A stretch of 64,000 bases of DNA, from the NCBI RefSeq assembly GCF_004365165.1, contig NZ_SOCH01000002.1, positions 124,001-188,000 of the forward strand, written 5' to 3'. Positions 50,490-61,957 of the stretch are shown one piece after another. Origin of the DNA: Metamycoplasma hyosynoviae. GTDB lineage: Bacteria; Bacillota_I; Bacilli_A; Mycoplasmatales; Metamycoplasmataceae. The position numbers and the translations under genes are program-made. Below the pieces are notes generated by a model that was not told where the DNA came from, did not search any database, and saw only the letters and a list, made by a program, of their open reading frames with translations. Each line of letters begins with the position of its first letter. Position 1 is the first letter of the stretch.

Positions 50490-51008
50490 ATGAAGACAAA
50501 ACATAAGAAATTATTTTTTATTGGTCTTACCTTTTTAGTTTCTTCTTGTCTTCTACTTTCTTCTATTGGAATTAATAAATTGGTTAGAAAAAAGAAAATA
50601 AATAAAGAAGATAAAAATAACCAACATAAAAAAGTTGTTACTATAAAAATAAAAGGGGCGGTATTTTATCCAGGTGAATATATAGTAGAACATGGCAGTA
50701 AATTTTTTAATTTGCTGCCAAGAATTAAATTAAAACCTAATGCTGATATAACTAAAATTGATAATAATTTAATTTTAGAAAAGGATTTAACTATCTTCAT
50801 TCCATTTAGCAGTAAGGCCAAAATGAAACTAAAAGATATTAAGAAAGTTGATGATTTAATAAATATTGGAATAAAAAAATCTATAGCTACAAAATTATTT
50901 AATTTGATAAAAACTAGGAATTGAAATATAAGATGGGAAGACATTGAAAAAGTTTCTGGAATTGGTGTAAAAACTATGCAAATTCTCAAAGAAAAAATCC
51001 AATTATAA
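50490..51008 (+). CDS. comEA: ComEA-like DNA-binding competence protein
   Basis: 172 residues. The N-terminal basic start and membrane segment (about residues 8-27, with SSC inside) anchor it outside. A small SLBB-like domain follows (VTIKIKGAVFYPGEYIVEHG), then a helix-hairpin-helix at the C-terminus (WEDIEKVSGIGVKTMQILKEKI), the ComEA double-stranded DNA binding unit. One Trp is encoded by TGA. It precedes comEC, as in competent Firmicutes. An AGGAGGG ribosome site is present at 50481. Possible role: capture of external DNA, perhaps for nucleotide supply rather than transformation. Confidence 0.85.
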
Positions 51009-52321
51009 ACTCATTATTATCAATATTTTTGTTAGCTTTATCTTTATTTTTGATAGTTATTAGAGAAACTACTGTAATATTTTCAATTACTTTTTTAATA
51101 ATTCTATTATTAAATATCTTTAATTACAAAGTTATTTTGCTTGGAATTAGTTTATTTACTATTTTATTTTTATCTTGAAATATAACATTTTGAATCTTAG
51201 CTGGTCATCAGAATTTGAAAATTGGCGGTGATTTTGAAATAGTAAAAGTTTATTCTCATAGCTTTATAATTAAATATAACAGTATTAATGTTTTGATAAA
51301 AATGTTTAAACATCATTATAAAGTAGGGAATATTATTTATGTTTCTGGAAAAATTTCAATGATAGAAAAAATTACTAGTTTTAATAAATCAGTTAATGTT
51401 TTTCTAGAAATTCATAAGCCATTTATTAAATTTATTTCGAATAATGAAAACACAAATTATTTTCATACAAGGCCTTTTCCTTCTAATATATTTTTGAATC
51501 TAATTTTATTTTCTAAAAAAATACCAGAATCAAAAGAAGTTAATGAGCTTCTAAATCAATTGAATATTTCACACTTTTTTGTTATTAGTGGATTTCATTT
51601 TTCAATTTTATTTTTCATCTTAAACTTTATGTTTAAAAAAATAAAATTTACCAAAAATATAAGCGAAGCAATTACATTGTCACTACTTTTTGTGTATCTT
51701 ATGATTCTAAAATTTCAAATATCAGCTGCAAGAAGTTTCTTCTATATTTTTCTAGTTATAGTAAATGAAAGATTTTTCAACAAAAAATTTCAATCACATT
51801 CTATTTTAATCTTTATTGCTTATATCTTTTTAATGTTTAATCCACTACTACTTTTTAATTACTCATTTATATTTTCATTTACTATTACATTATGTGTTCT
51901 ATTAGTTAATGATCTTATCAGCAAAAAGAAAATTCATTTTTTTTGAAAATCGCTCATCATTTTATTTTCAATTTATGCATCTTCGTTTTTAATTTCATTA
52001 ACTATTAGCAAAGAAATATCAGCATTTGGTTTTTTATATCAACTTATATTCACACCAATATTTTATATTTCATATTTTTTAGGAATAACTATGTTTTGAA
52101 GTGGTGAAGTGATAAGACAGTATTTTGTGTTTCTATTAGAATTCTTAAAACTATTAAATAGTTTTAACGTGTTAATAAAAATCACTGCGGATCTCAGTGA
52201 TTTAGTAATTGTGCTTTATTTAGTTTTCGTGGTAACCTTTGAATTATCTAAGAAAATTAAGAGATATCAAATTTATCAAAGAAATCCTTTTCAGTTAGCA
52301 TCTTTATGCCAAGTTCAGTAG
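50933..52321 (+). CDS. comEC: ComEC/Rec2 family membrane protein, competence domain only
   Basis: About 462 residues with many membrane helices. The ComEC signature is visible as FFVISGFHFSILFF (about residue 218; family pattern ISGLHxG), followed by the helical competence domain. The C-terminal metallo-beta-lactamase domain of full ComEC is absent; the ORF ends at TAG 52319. The start is uncertain: ATG at 50933 (MGRHWKSFW) overlaps comEA by 76 nt, and the next candidate is TTG at 51029. The frame itself is open throughout with TGA as Trp. It converges with ligA and overlaps its 3' end by 65 bp. It probably forms a channel for single-stranded DNA. Confidence 0.8.
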
Positions 52322-54260
52322 CTTTTTTCAATTTACTTCCAGGATTTTCACCGTAAATTACATAGGTTGTTTTATTAGAAACTGAATTTTGAATATTTCC
52401 ATTATTTATTTTAATTAAATTTTCATAATAACTTCTAGGTTGAGATAAAGTTCCTGTAATTACAAAATTCATATTTTCAAAGATTCTACTTTTTATGTCA
52501 TCTTTGTGCTGATTATTAATATTTAGCTCTAGAAGTGAATTAACTAACTTGATATTTTCAGGGGTTTTAGTTCATTCAATAATTGATTCAATAATTTTTT
52601 CGCCGATTTCATTATATAAAATAAGCGATTTATAATCATAGGTCAATAAGTTTTCTAGTTTTAAAATTTTAGAAGCTATGAATTTAGAAATCTTTTCACC
52701 AATGTGCTTTATAGAAAGAGCTGATATCATTCTATCAAGTGGAAGTGATTTGGATTGTTCTATTGAATCTAAAATTTTCATAACTGAAGTTTTGCCCATT
52801 TTATCCATTGCAACCATTTCATTGATTTTATCTTTTAAGAAAAAGAAATCAATGGGTGACGATAGAAGTTTTTTTTCAATAAGTCTTTCGATTACTCTTT
52901 CGCCCATTGAAAAAAAGTTTAAACATTTCAAAGATGCAAAATGAATTAACTTACGTTTAATAATTTCGGGACATGATTGATTTAAACAATATTCTTCTAA
53001 ATTAGTATCACTTTCTTTTAGAGTAGAACCACAGTAAGGGCATTTTGTGAATCTTTTTATATGATCTAATTTAATTTTTGGATTAACCAAACTAATTACA
53101 CAAGGAATTATTTCACCAGCTTTTTTAATATAAACTTCATCACCAATATTCAAGTTCAATTCTTTAACATAGTTAAAATTATTTAAAGTTGCATAGGTGA
53201 TTAATGAACCAGATAGTTTTACAGGAGTTAATTTTGCGTTATATGTAACAAGTCCTGTACGACCTATAGTTATAAAAATATCTTCAATTTTTGTACTTTC
53301 GATATTAGGAGAGTATTTAAAGGCAATGGCTGAATGGGGAAATTTTTGAGTTTGACCCAAAAGTGGATATAAGTTAAGTTCATTAACTTTGATTACTATT
53401 CCATCTACTTCATAGTCTAATAATTCTTTTTTGGCTTTAAATTCAGCAATATATTGTTCAATTTCTTCAATATTTTTAACAACTTTAGAAATAGTTGTTA
53501 TATTAAAATTCATCTTTTTTAAAAATTCAAATGATTCTTGCATACTATTGATGTTGTGTTTTTCAGCATCAATTATGTAATAAAGAAAGGCAGATAATTT
53601 TCTTTGTTTAACTATTTCAGGATTTAATTGACGTAAAGTTCCGGCAGCTGCATTACGTGGATTAGCAAGTAAAGGTTCAGAATTAGATTCTAGGATTTTG
53701 TTTAGAATATTGAAATTAGAAATAGATAAAAAAACTTCGCCACGAACTTCTAGCTCTTTTTTATAATCTATTTCTTTTGGTACACCTTCAATTTGCAAAA
53801 CATTTTGTGTAACGTCTTCTCCAGTTATACCATCACCACGAGTAACAGCTTGCACTAATTTGCCATTAATGTATTTTAGCGAAATAGAAAGCCCATCAAT
53901 TTTGGGTTCGATAAAGAAACTAAAATCGGAAGTTATTTTTTTTACATTATCAATAAATTTGATAATTTCTTCAATTGAATATGCTTTATTAAGCGAAAGC
54001 ATTGGGGCTGCATGTGTTACTTTTTCAAAAATATTTAAAGACTTAGCATTTATTTTTTGGGTTGGAGAAGATTTTAATTCTTCATATGAAAAAAAAGCAG
54101 AATATTCATTTTCAAGTTTTTGTAATTTGATTATTTCTTTGTCATATATTTCATCTGATATAGTAGGGGCATCTAGATTGTAATAAGCATTATCTCATTC
54201 TTCGATTTTTTTTCTTAATTCAAAAACTTGTTTTCTTATTTCATTCTTTTTATCTTCCAT
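52257..54260 (-). CDS. ligA: NAD-dependent DNA ligase LigA
   Basis: Seals nicks in replication and repair. 667 residues, normal length. The N-terminal Ia domain is in WDNAYYNLDAPTISDEIYD, the active-site Lys120 in EPKIDGLSISL, RGEVFLS and the zinc finger CPYC...CLNQSCP follow, then helix-hairpin-helix repeats and a C-terminal BRCT domain (MNFVITGTLSQP, last about 70 residues). TGA-Trp codons occur near 52560 and elsewhere. It is the last gene of ecfA1-ecfA2-ecfT-ligA, starting 9 nt after ecfT, and overlaps comEC tail-to-tail. Confidence 0.96.
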
Positions 54261-54269
54261 AATTACCTA

Positions 54270-55214
54270 CTAAATTCTTTGGAATGAGTTTATTCATCAT
54301 AAAGGAAGAGGTATTGTTTCAATTTGACAAATAATGATAAAAGCTGTAAATATCATCATTAATGAAATTGCAAGAAAGTCTCTTCAACTAATAATTAATT
54401 GTCTATATTGTGTTCTTTTAGCATAAGGTTCATAACCACGCGAAGTCATAGCATCTGATAAATCATTTGCTTTAGCAAATGAAGCCACAAAAAGTGGAAT
54501 TATTAAAACTAAAAATGCTTTTGCTTTATCTTTCAAATTACCATGCTTGAAGTCAATTCCACGACTAGCTTGTGCCTTCATAATTCTATTAGCTTCATCA
54601 AGTAAAGTAGGGATAAAACGTAGAGCTATAGAAATTATCATTGTAATTATTTGGGTTGGAATTTTTATTAAACGCAGTGGTGATAAAATGTCATCAATGG
54701 CTTTGGTTAAAAGTACAGGTTTTGTAGAAACTGTTAATATAGTAGTTGTAAGAATAACACCATAGATTCTAAAGAAAATCGAAGCAGTTCTTATTAATGA
54801 AAATTTTGTAAGTTGGAATGTTTTATCCACACCAAATGGTGCTCAGTAAATATCATTAATTATAGTTTGCCCACGATGAACTATATAACTATCTATATTT
54901 TTATCGCCTGATATTGGAATATAAGGGATATCAGCATTTTGAATAGCGCCTTTGATTGTAAACATATTAATTATAAGAACAAAAAAGGCAATTCAAAATG
55001 GCATTTTGAATTTTAAAATACAAGATTTAAATGACTTAGTTGTAATCATATAAGCAATCATTATGAAAAGAACAAAGAAACTTAATGTTACAAAATGGTC
55101 AATAACAAAGAATAAAACAATAAACAAAATATTTCCCAAGAATTTAAGTCTTGGATCCAATTTATGTACAAATGTATCTAAATTGACATATTTTCCTATT
55201 ATTGTTCTATTCAT
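54270..55214 (-). CDS. ecfT: ECF transporter transmembrane subunit EcfT
   Basis: 314 residues with about five or six membrane helices. Couples the two ATPases to substrate-binding S proteins for vitamin uptake. The two coupling motifs with Ala-Arg-Gly are seen as AQASRGIDF and DAMTSRGYEPY (the latter Ser instead of Ala). A longer external loop of about 50 residues (GAIQNADIPYIPISGDKN) separates the early helices. Trp is encoded by TGA at six places, including the double Trp near the C-terminus. It follows ecfA2 by 6 nt and is followed by ligA. No S-component gene is in the window, so this is a shared (group II) module. Confidence 0.92.
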
Positions 55215-55220
55215 CTTATT

Positions 55221-56279
55221 TTATTTATTCCTGTTGTTTGTTTTTGGTTTATCTTGTTTTTTAGAGATTATATTATTTAATTTATCCGCTAGTTCATCAA
55301 GTGAATTTACTTTTCCTAAATCAAAACCTTTGGCTTTTAGTTTATTTACAAATGATAGAAGTTTGGTTGGAACTAAATTATTTTCCCTCAAGAATTTTTC
55401 ATCATTTAAAACATTATAAGTATCTCCATCGTAAATGATTTTTCCATCTTTAACAAATAATGTTCTATTAGTTCAACGAAGTGCATTATCTAAATCGTGG
55501 GTAACAATTATGATAGTAGTATTAGTTTCTTGGTTTATTTTATGGAACAGTGAAAGCATTTCTTCTACACCATTAGGATCAAGTCCGGCTGTAGGTTCAT
55601 CCAAAATTAGAAATTTTGGTTCCATAGCTAGAATTCCAGCAAGTGCTATTCTTCTTTTTTGTCCACCTGATAAATTGAATGGGCTACGTTTTAAATATTC
55701 TTCAGTAAGGCCAACTATTTTGATATATTTTTTAGCATTTTCTTTTGCTACTTCTTTTTTTATTCCCATAGAAATAGGACCAAAGATAATATCTTTTTCA
55801 ATAGTAGATTCAAATAGTTGATATTCAGCAAATTGGAAAACAACACCTACTTGTTTTCTGATTGCCTTCATATTTTTTATTTTACGTTTTGTTTTATGAA
55901 TTTGAATATTAGCATAGATAATTTCAAATCTATCTTTTCGACTTAAAGCTTTAAGTCTAACTTTTTCATCATTTCATTCTTGAAGTTTTTTATTATATTC
56001 TTCAATTTCTTCAGTTGAAGCCAACTTAGAAAGTTTAGGTTTAGAACCTAATTTAATTTTCTTTTTAAGTGGTACATCAATAAAATCGATGTTACCAGTA
56101 TCAGGTAAAATAAGTCCATTCAAAGTTTCTATTAAAGTAGTTTTACCACTACCAGTAGGTCCAATGATGGAAATTCTTTCACCTTCTTTTATGCTAAGTG
56201 ATATATCTTCTAAAACTTTAATATATGATGGAAGTCCTTTGTTATATTCTTTAGAAATATTGTTTACTTTAATTTGCAT
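55221..56279 (-). CDS. ecfA2: ECF transporter ATPase EcfA2 with insertion
   Basis: 352 residues, longer than the usual about 290. Walker [10 protein letters not shown] is near residue 40, the Q-loop in [13 protein letters not shown], the signature NLSGGQKRR and Walker [14 protein letters not shown]. An insertion of about 65 charged residues ([20 protein letters not shown] and so on, with a TGA-Trp) lies between Walker A and the Q-loop, as in other mycoplasma EcfA2 proteins. The ATG overlaps the end of ecfA1 by 16 nt. It forms a heterodimer with EcfA1. Confidence 0.93.
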
Positions 56280-57067
56280 AGTTCCTCAATTAAAGTGTCT
56301 TCATCATAAGTAGGTTTAACACCTTTGATTTTTTCTGATAGTTTATAAATAAAAGGTGAATCAATTTTTGCAATTTCAATAATTTCTTTGTTGTTAAGAA
56401 TTTCAATTGGACTTCCTTTTGCAATAACTTTTCCACCTGAAAACACAATTAAAATATCAGCAAGTAATGCTTCATCCATATCGTGTGTTATAGAAATCAA
56501 GGTTTTATTAGTGCTTTTATGTAAATTATGAATGATTTTATAAATATCAACTCTACCACGAGGGTCAAGCATTGAAGTTATTTCATCAAAAATTATAACT
56601 TGTGGATCTAATGCTAAAGTTGAAGCAATAGCAACACGTTGTTTTTGACCTCCTGATAAATTTTGAGGTTCACGTTCTAAATAGTTTTCCATACCAACAG
56701 CGGTGGCATATTTAACTACAATTTTACGCATTGTTTGATAGTCAAGTTTCTTGTTTTCCAGACCAAATGCTATATCATCTTCAACTGTTGAACCGATAAA
56801 TTGGTTATCAGGATTTTGAAAAACTATACCAATCATTCTTCTAATTTCTGAAATATTTTCAGGATTTATTTCAACTCCATCAACAATAATTTTGCCACTT
56901 GAAGCTTTATAAATTGCTGAAAGCAATTTTGAAAATGTAGATTTTCCAGAACCATTATGACCTAAAATAGCAATATATTTGCCAGTTTCAATATCTAAAT
57001 TTATATCATCCAATGCATACTTTTCTGCACCAGGATATTTAAAGTATAAATTCTTGATTTCTATCAT
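56264..57067 (-). CDS. ecfA1: ECF transporter ATPase EcfA1
   Basis: 267 residues. ABC ATPase with Walker [10 protein letters not shown] (36-44), Q-loop [10 protein letters not shown] typical of EcfA1/CbiO, signature NLSGGQKQR, Walker [14 protein letters not shown] and switch His in SITHD. First gene of ecfA1-ecfA2-ecfT-ligA. No TGA codon is needed. The 160 nt upstream to nusG holds the promoter. Confidence 0.94.
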   Translation of the reverse strand: MIEIKNLYFKYPGAEKYALDDINLDIETGKYIAILGHNGSGKSTFSKLLSAIYKASSGKIIVDGVEINPENISEIRRMIGIVFQNPDNQFIGSTVEDDIAFGLENKKLDYQTMRKIVVKYATAVGMENYLEREPQNLSGGQKQRVAIASTLALDPQVIIFDEITSMLDPRGRVDIYKIIHNLHKSTNKTLISITHDMDEALLADILIVFSGGKVIAKGSPIEILNNKEIIEIAKIDSPFIYKLSEKIKGVKPTYDEDTLIEELCKLK

Positions 57068-57201
57068 AATTATAAAATTATATAGGAATTTAAGGTCAAT
57101 AAAATAAACTAAATTAATGAGATTTTTCTAGTTAATTATCTAAATAAAATAGCATTCAGTTTTTAATAAAACTGATTTTTTGCTTGCAAAATTAGTGTAA
57201 T

Positions 57202-57230
57202 AAAAAATAAACACACCTAAATGTGTGCTT
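57202..57230 (-). terminator. Terminator of rpmG-secE-nusG
   Basis: Stem around AGCACACAT/GTGTGTT followed by TATTTTTTATT on the minus strand; it begins at the nusG stop codon. Confidence 0.7.
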
Positions 57231-57813
57231 ATGAACAAATTTCTAGATCTTTGTGATCAAATTCAACAGGAACTTTACGACCAAATTCTTCAATGTTTAC
57301 AAATGCTCTTTGAGTTGCATCATTGTTTTTTATAATTTCACCAATTTCATCCTTAAAAGGTCCATCGATTATTTTTACAATTACACCTTCTTTAAAAGCA
57401 GTTTCGATGTCACCTTCCTCAAATTTTTTGAAAAGAATTTTTTCTTTTTCAACCATTGATTGGAAATCTTTCTTGCTTATTGGAGTAGGCTTTGCTCCTT
57501 TCCCGGAAGAACCAATTAACCCAGTAACATATTGAGTATTTCTGACCAAATATCAAGCTTCATCAGTCATAACCATATTCAAAAAGATATAACCTTTATA
57601 CATATTGATGTATTTAACTTTGTATTCTAAACCTTTGGTCTTATTTTCAAGTTCTTTATTTGGAAGGTGAGGCATTTTGAAGATTCTAATTTCTTTAACT
57701 AAATCTTCCATATGTTGAGTTTCAATTTTATTTCTCAAAGCTTCAATAACTTGCTCTTCTTTACCTGAAACAGTTGAAACCATATATCATTTAAATTTGT
57801 ATTCAGTTTCCAT
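57229..57813 (-). CDS. nusG: Transcription termination/antitermination factor NusG
   Basis: 194 residues. N-terminal NGN domain: WYMVSTVSGKEEQVIEALRNKI, then YPGYIF-like segment YKGYIFLNMVMTDEAWYLVRNT. C-terminal KOW domain: EGVIVKIIDGPFKDEIGEI (family VxDGPF). A short hydrophilic insert lies in the NGN domain. Start at 57811-57813 with AGGAG. It follows secE with about 10 nt spacing, the classic rpmG-secE-nusG order. Two TGA-Trp codons. Confidence 0.95.
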
Positions 57814-57822
57814 AATTATCTC

Positions 57823-58050
57823 CTAAGATTTTATTCCAATAGCATTTCAAATAGTAGTAAAACCTAATGTTACAAGAAAACAAAAAACAGCCATTACAAC
57901 CAAAAAAGCAATTGTAATACCAAATCATTTCCAAACCTTTGAACTCTTTGGTCATCTAATTCTTTTAATTTCTTTGATGAAATTTTTAGTAGTTGAATCA
58001 ATATTGCTTTTTGGTTTAGCAATTTTTTGTTTTGTTTCTTGATTTTCCAC
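57823..58050 (-). CDS. secE: Preprotein translocase subunit SecE
   Basis: 75 residues with one C-terminal membrane helix (WFGITIAFLVVMAVFCFLV, about residues 42-60) after the amphipathic signature FIKEIKRIRWPKSSKV (family ExxKVxWP). Three Trp are encoded by TGA, so the gene cannot be read with the standard code. GTG start at 58048-58050, overlapping the rpmG stop by one base. Gates the SecYEG channel. Confidence 0.93.
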
Positions 58051-58196
58051 TATTTTTCCTCTTTGTGTAATGTTTTACTATTGCAATATTTGCAGAATTT
58101 ATTTATTTCTAAACGCTTATCATTGCTTTTATTCATAGTGTAATTTTTGTGTTGACAAGTCGAACAAGCTAATGATATTTTTTTGGTCGTATGCAT
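58050..58196 (-). CDS. rpmG: 50S ribosomal protein L33
   Basis: 48 residues. Zinc-type L33 with two Cys pairs: [12 protein letters not shown] and [15 protein letters not shown]. First gene of the rpmG-secE-nusG unit; the stop overlaps the GTG of secE. The start ATG at 58194-58196 lacks a strong ribosome site. Confidence 0.93.
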   Translation of the reverse strand: MHTTKKISLACSTCQHKNYTMNKSNDKRLEINKFCKYCNSKTLHKEEK

Positions 58197-58228
58197 TTTA
58201 ATTATTATATAAAATTTTTTAATTTAAT

Positions 58229-58234
58229 TATAAT
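58229..58234 (+). promoter_or_regulatory. -10 box 11 nt upstream of the EzrA-like ATG
   Basis: TATAAT whose expected start site lies about 5 nt before the ATG at 58246, so the mRNA would be almost leaderless. Confidence 0.55.
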
Positions 58235-58245
58235 TTAAATTAGCA

Positions 58246-59958
58246 ATGGTGTCTACGAAGATTTTTTTTGTTATTTCAATAAATATATTGTTAATAAGTT
58301 TATTTGCTTTTTTAACAATTTTGCTTTTTTCAAAGTTTGCACCGAAAGTAATTTTAAAGAAGATTACAAAATATCAAGATATATTTAATAAATACGAAGA
58401 TTATATAAATAAACTTGAAAACCAATATGCCTCTTTTTTGGAAAAAACCAATAGAAAAATGGTTAATGAAAATGATACACAGATATACGAACTTATTATG
58501 AGTTTTGAAAAAAGCAAACAATCATTTGATAGTCTTTTTTTGCAATGTAATTTCAAAATAACAAAACACATTGAAAAACATAGTGGCTTTGAAACCAAAT
58601 GTGTCGTAAATATTTTAAGGCTGCAAAAAAATATGAATAAAATTTTGAGTGATGGTAAGCTAATTCATTCAAAAATAAATGCATTAATTAATGAAAAAAT
58701 TATCATTCCCCAAACTATTCTAGAGCACTTTGACACTTTGCAAAAAGTGCAAAAAAATATTGATTATATTTTTAGGCAAAATAAAAATCTAACTATATTT
58801 TTTATTGAAAAAATAAAACTTCTTAATCTTGCAATTAAAGAAGTTTCGAAATTTTTTCTTAATGATATTTATTTAACTAAATCAGTTAGCTTCAATGTTT
58901 CAAAACTACAAGAATACAACAAGCTAATCAGAGAAAAACTTCTTGTTGCATCTCATGGTGAAATGTATCGTAATATTGTTGAAAACTCTCTTCCTAATTT
59001 GATAATTAAAAATAATTATTTGGTTGAAGACAACGATAAAGATAAAGAATATGAAAAAGCTAAGAAAAAATATAATGAACTTTTAATTTATTTAAAAGAT
59101 GAACTCGCTTTATTGAATTTTGTTGATAATGAAAGCTGATACAGTAATTTGCTTTTTGATATCATTGAACAAATTTATCAAAAGAAAAGTTTAAGAAAAT
59201 TTAAATACCATGCTAAAGTTTTTCTAAAACAATCTATGCCACATGTTATTATAGATATTGATGAATTTAAGGTTAATCAGGAAGAAAATAATAAAGAAAT
59301 TAATAGCTTATATTCAAAAATTCCAACTAATGTTGTAAATGAATATATTGCTAACAATGAAGCTATAAATGAATATATAATCAAAAGTATAGTAGGAATT
59401 AAAAATATTTACGATGAAGCAATCAAAAAAGAAGACTATATAAAAACATTGAATGATTTAAAGAATAAACTAATTGAATACAATGAATTAAAAAAATCCC
59501 AAATTGAAATTTTTAATAATATTCAATTTTATAGAAATGAAAGAAATGTTTATTCTTTAAGATTTCAAAGTTTTAGTCATCACCTTTTTATGTTAATAAA
59601 TGCTTGTGATAAATTCAAGGTTATATTAAATGAGGAAGAAAATCAAGAATTTGCTTTACTTTTGATGCTTGATAATAAGTTAAAACAAAAATTTGAAAAT
59701 GAAAATTATGAAAATGTTTTCTTAATAGAAGATGTTGATATCTATAGCAAAAGAGTTTTTGAACATAGTTCAAAAATCAATTTAAAAATAGAATGTGCCA
59801 AGGTTACAAAAATAATTGTTCAAAAAATTGCGCCTTATGTATCATCAGATGAAACAATGAAAAAATTATATGAACAATTAAGCAAATTAAATAATTTAAA
59901 TAAATATGAAGAAGCAATTGAAACAATATATGATTTCTTGCAAAATCATTTAAATTAA
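58246..59958 (+). CDS. EzrA-like membrane-anchored coiled-coil protein
   Basis: 570 residues, close to the 562 of Bacillus EzrA. One N-terminal membrane helix (about residues 8-28) is followed by about 540 residues of helical, Lys/Glu/Asn-rich sequence with coiled-coil character and no catalytic motif. It lies directly upstream of thiI; in Bacillus ezrA also lies close to the nifZ-thiI pair, so synteny supports the link. EzrA negatively regulates FtsZ ring assembly. One TGA-Trp in mid-gene joins the two open halves. No ribosome site is present before the ATG. The sequence is too diverged for a firm assignment; an unrelated structural coiled-coil protein is the alternative. Confidence 0.5.
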
Positions 59959-59970
59959 AACTGGAGAAAA

Positions 59971-61128
59971 ATGTTTGACAAAATTTTAATTCGCTATGGC
60001 GAACTCACTTTGAAAGGTGATAATAAAAAAGATTTTATTAAAAAACTAAAAGAAAATCTTTTGTATTTTATTGATAAAAAAGAAATCTCAATCGAATATG
60101 ATCGTGCTTTTATTGAATATAATGAACATAACATAAAAATTTTGCAACACATTTTTGGCATTTTTTCTTATTCGCTTGTAATCCAAACTACTAATGAATT
60201 AAAAGATATTGAAACTCAGATTCAAAATTATATTAATACAAAAAGCAATATAAAAACTTTTGGAATATTTTCGAGACGTAATCTCAAAACTTTTCAACTA
60301 AATAGTATGGAATTAAACCAATATTTTGGTAATTTTGTTAGCAAACTTTTGCCTAATGCAAAAGTAGATTTAAATAATCCTGAAATCAAAATTAATATTG
60401 AAGTTCGCAAGAATGCTACTTATATATTTTTCGACAAAATAAAAGCTTTAGGCGGTATGCCTTGTGGATCGGCCGGAAAAGTTTTACATATGATGAGTGG
60501 TGGAATTGATTCGCCTGTTGCAGCACATTTACTCCAAAAAAGAGGATTAAAAGTATTCTTTTTAAATTTCATAACCCCGCCACACACCGACGAAAAAACA
60601 ACTAATAAAACTAAAGAACTAATCGAAAAATTAGTTGATTATCAAACATCAGCCACTTTATATCAAATTAATTTTACTGATATAATGAATTTACTAAGTT
60701 TAACTAGCAATCAAAAATATAAAATAATTTTGATGCGTAGAAGTTTCTATAGAATTGCAGAAAAAATAGCTCAAAAAAATAAATTTTTAGCACTATCAAA
60801 TGGTGAAAGTTTAGGACAAGTTGCTTCACAAACGCTTGAATCTATTAATGTAATTTCATCAGGTATAAATTTGCCTATACTAAGACCACTTATTTCATTT
60901 GACAAAATAGATATAATTGATATCTCACAAAAAATTGGAACTTATAATATTTCAATAGAAAAAGCATGCGAAACTTGTGAGTTGTTTGCTCCAAGAAATC
61001 CAATTACAAAACCTCATCTTTTTGAAGTTGAAAAACTTGAAAAAGAATTACCTCAACTTGTAGAACTTGAAAACCAAGTTATTGAAAAAATGGAAATTTT
61101 CAAGTTTGAATCTAAATTAAAAAAATAA
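59971..61128 (+). CDS. thiI: tRNA 4-thiouridine synthase ThiI
   Basis: Makes 4-thiouridine at tRNA position 8. 385 residues, the form without the C-terminal rhodanese domain. The N-terminal ferredoxin-like and THUMP domains start with LIRYGELTLKGDNKKDFIKKL. The PP-loop SGGIDS is at 176-181 in HMMSGGIDSPVAAHLL. Further on come MRRSFYRIAEKIA and NGESLGQVASQT. The C-terminal CETCELFAPRNPITKP closes the family. It begins 12 nt after the EzrA-like gene with CTGGAGA as ribosome site. No TGA is used. Confidence 0.95.
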   Translation: MFDKILIRYGELTLKGDNKKDFIKKLKENLLYFIDKKEISIEYDRAFIEYNEHNIKILQHIFGIFSYSLVIQTTNELKDIETQIQNYINTKSNIKTFGIFSRRNLKTFQLNSMELNQYFGNFVSKLLPNAKVDLNNPEIKINIEVRKNATYIFFDKIKALGGMPCGSAGKVLHMMSGGIDSPVAAHLLQKRGLKVFFLNFITPPHTDEKTTNKTKELIEKLVDYQTSATLYQINFTDIMNLLSLTSNQKYKIILMRRSFYRIAEKIAQKNKFLALSNGESLGQVASQTLESINVISSGINLPILRPLISFDKIDIIDISQKIGTYNISIEKACETCELFAPRNPITKPHLFEVEKLEKELPQLVELENQVIEKMEIFKFESKLKK

Positions 61129-61148
61129 AATTAACATATTTTTATGCT

Positions 61149-61929
61149 TTGAAATTGACTTTTTTAGTAAAAACTAGCAAAAAAGTCAATATAAAAAATA
61201 AAAATGGAAATAAAAAGAGATCTATATTTAAAATAAATTATTTAAATAATTTATACAATGAAATATATTTAAAAGATATCAAAGAAAGATATAAACTAAA
61301 AAATAATAATAATTTAACTTCTATTTTAGATTTTATCGCTTCAAATATAGGTTCATTAACAAATCCTGTAAAACTAAATAATGCATTCAAATCAATTTTA
61401 AATGTAGAAATATCAAAAAATACAATTGACAATTATTTAAATATTCTAGAAGATTCTTTTTTAATCAAAAGAGCAATTCGTTTTAATATAAAAGGTAAAA
61501 AATATATTAATACCCTATAAATTCTATTTTACTGATATAGGACTAAGAAATGCGAGACTTAATTTTAGGCAAATAGAAGAAAATCATTTAATGGAAAACA
61601 TAATTTTTAATGAATTAATTGCTCGTAATTATTTAGTGGATGTCGGTGTTGTTGAAATAAATGAGTTAAATAAAACCAATACTTATTCAAAAAAACAACA
61701 TGAAATTGATTTTGTTGCAAGTATGGGAAACAAAAAAATTTATATTCAATCTTGCTATTCAATGCCTACAAATGAAAAAATTATTCAGGAAATTAAACCA
61801 TTAATTAATGCTCAGGATTTTTTTAAAGAAATAATCATTGTAAATGATGACATAAAATCCAAAATAGATGAATATGGAATAATTACTATTAGTATTAAAG
61901 AATTTCTTTTAAATAAAGATATTATATAA
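61149..61929 (+). pseudogene. Remnant of an AAA ATPase with DUF4143 domain
   Basis: Only the C-terminal half of an ATP-binding DUF4143 protein is left. The first frame has IYLKDIKERYKLKNNNNL, then SKNTIDNYLNILEDSFLIKRA, and ends at TAA 61518-61520. One base out of frame it continues as PYKFYFTDIGLRNARLNFR, ENIIFNELIARNY and the end ISIKEFLLNKDII. The family layout (DI..RY, TxxNYLxxLE, KxYFxDxGLRNA) is clear. The Walker A half is gone, and a frameshift near 61505-61515 breaks the rest. Such ATPases are common, often multi-copy, in mycoplasma genomes. It sits between thiI and a palindromic repeat. Confidence 0.8.
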
Positions 61930-61957
61930 AAGATAAAAACAATGGAAGTTTGATACT

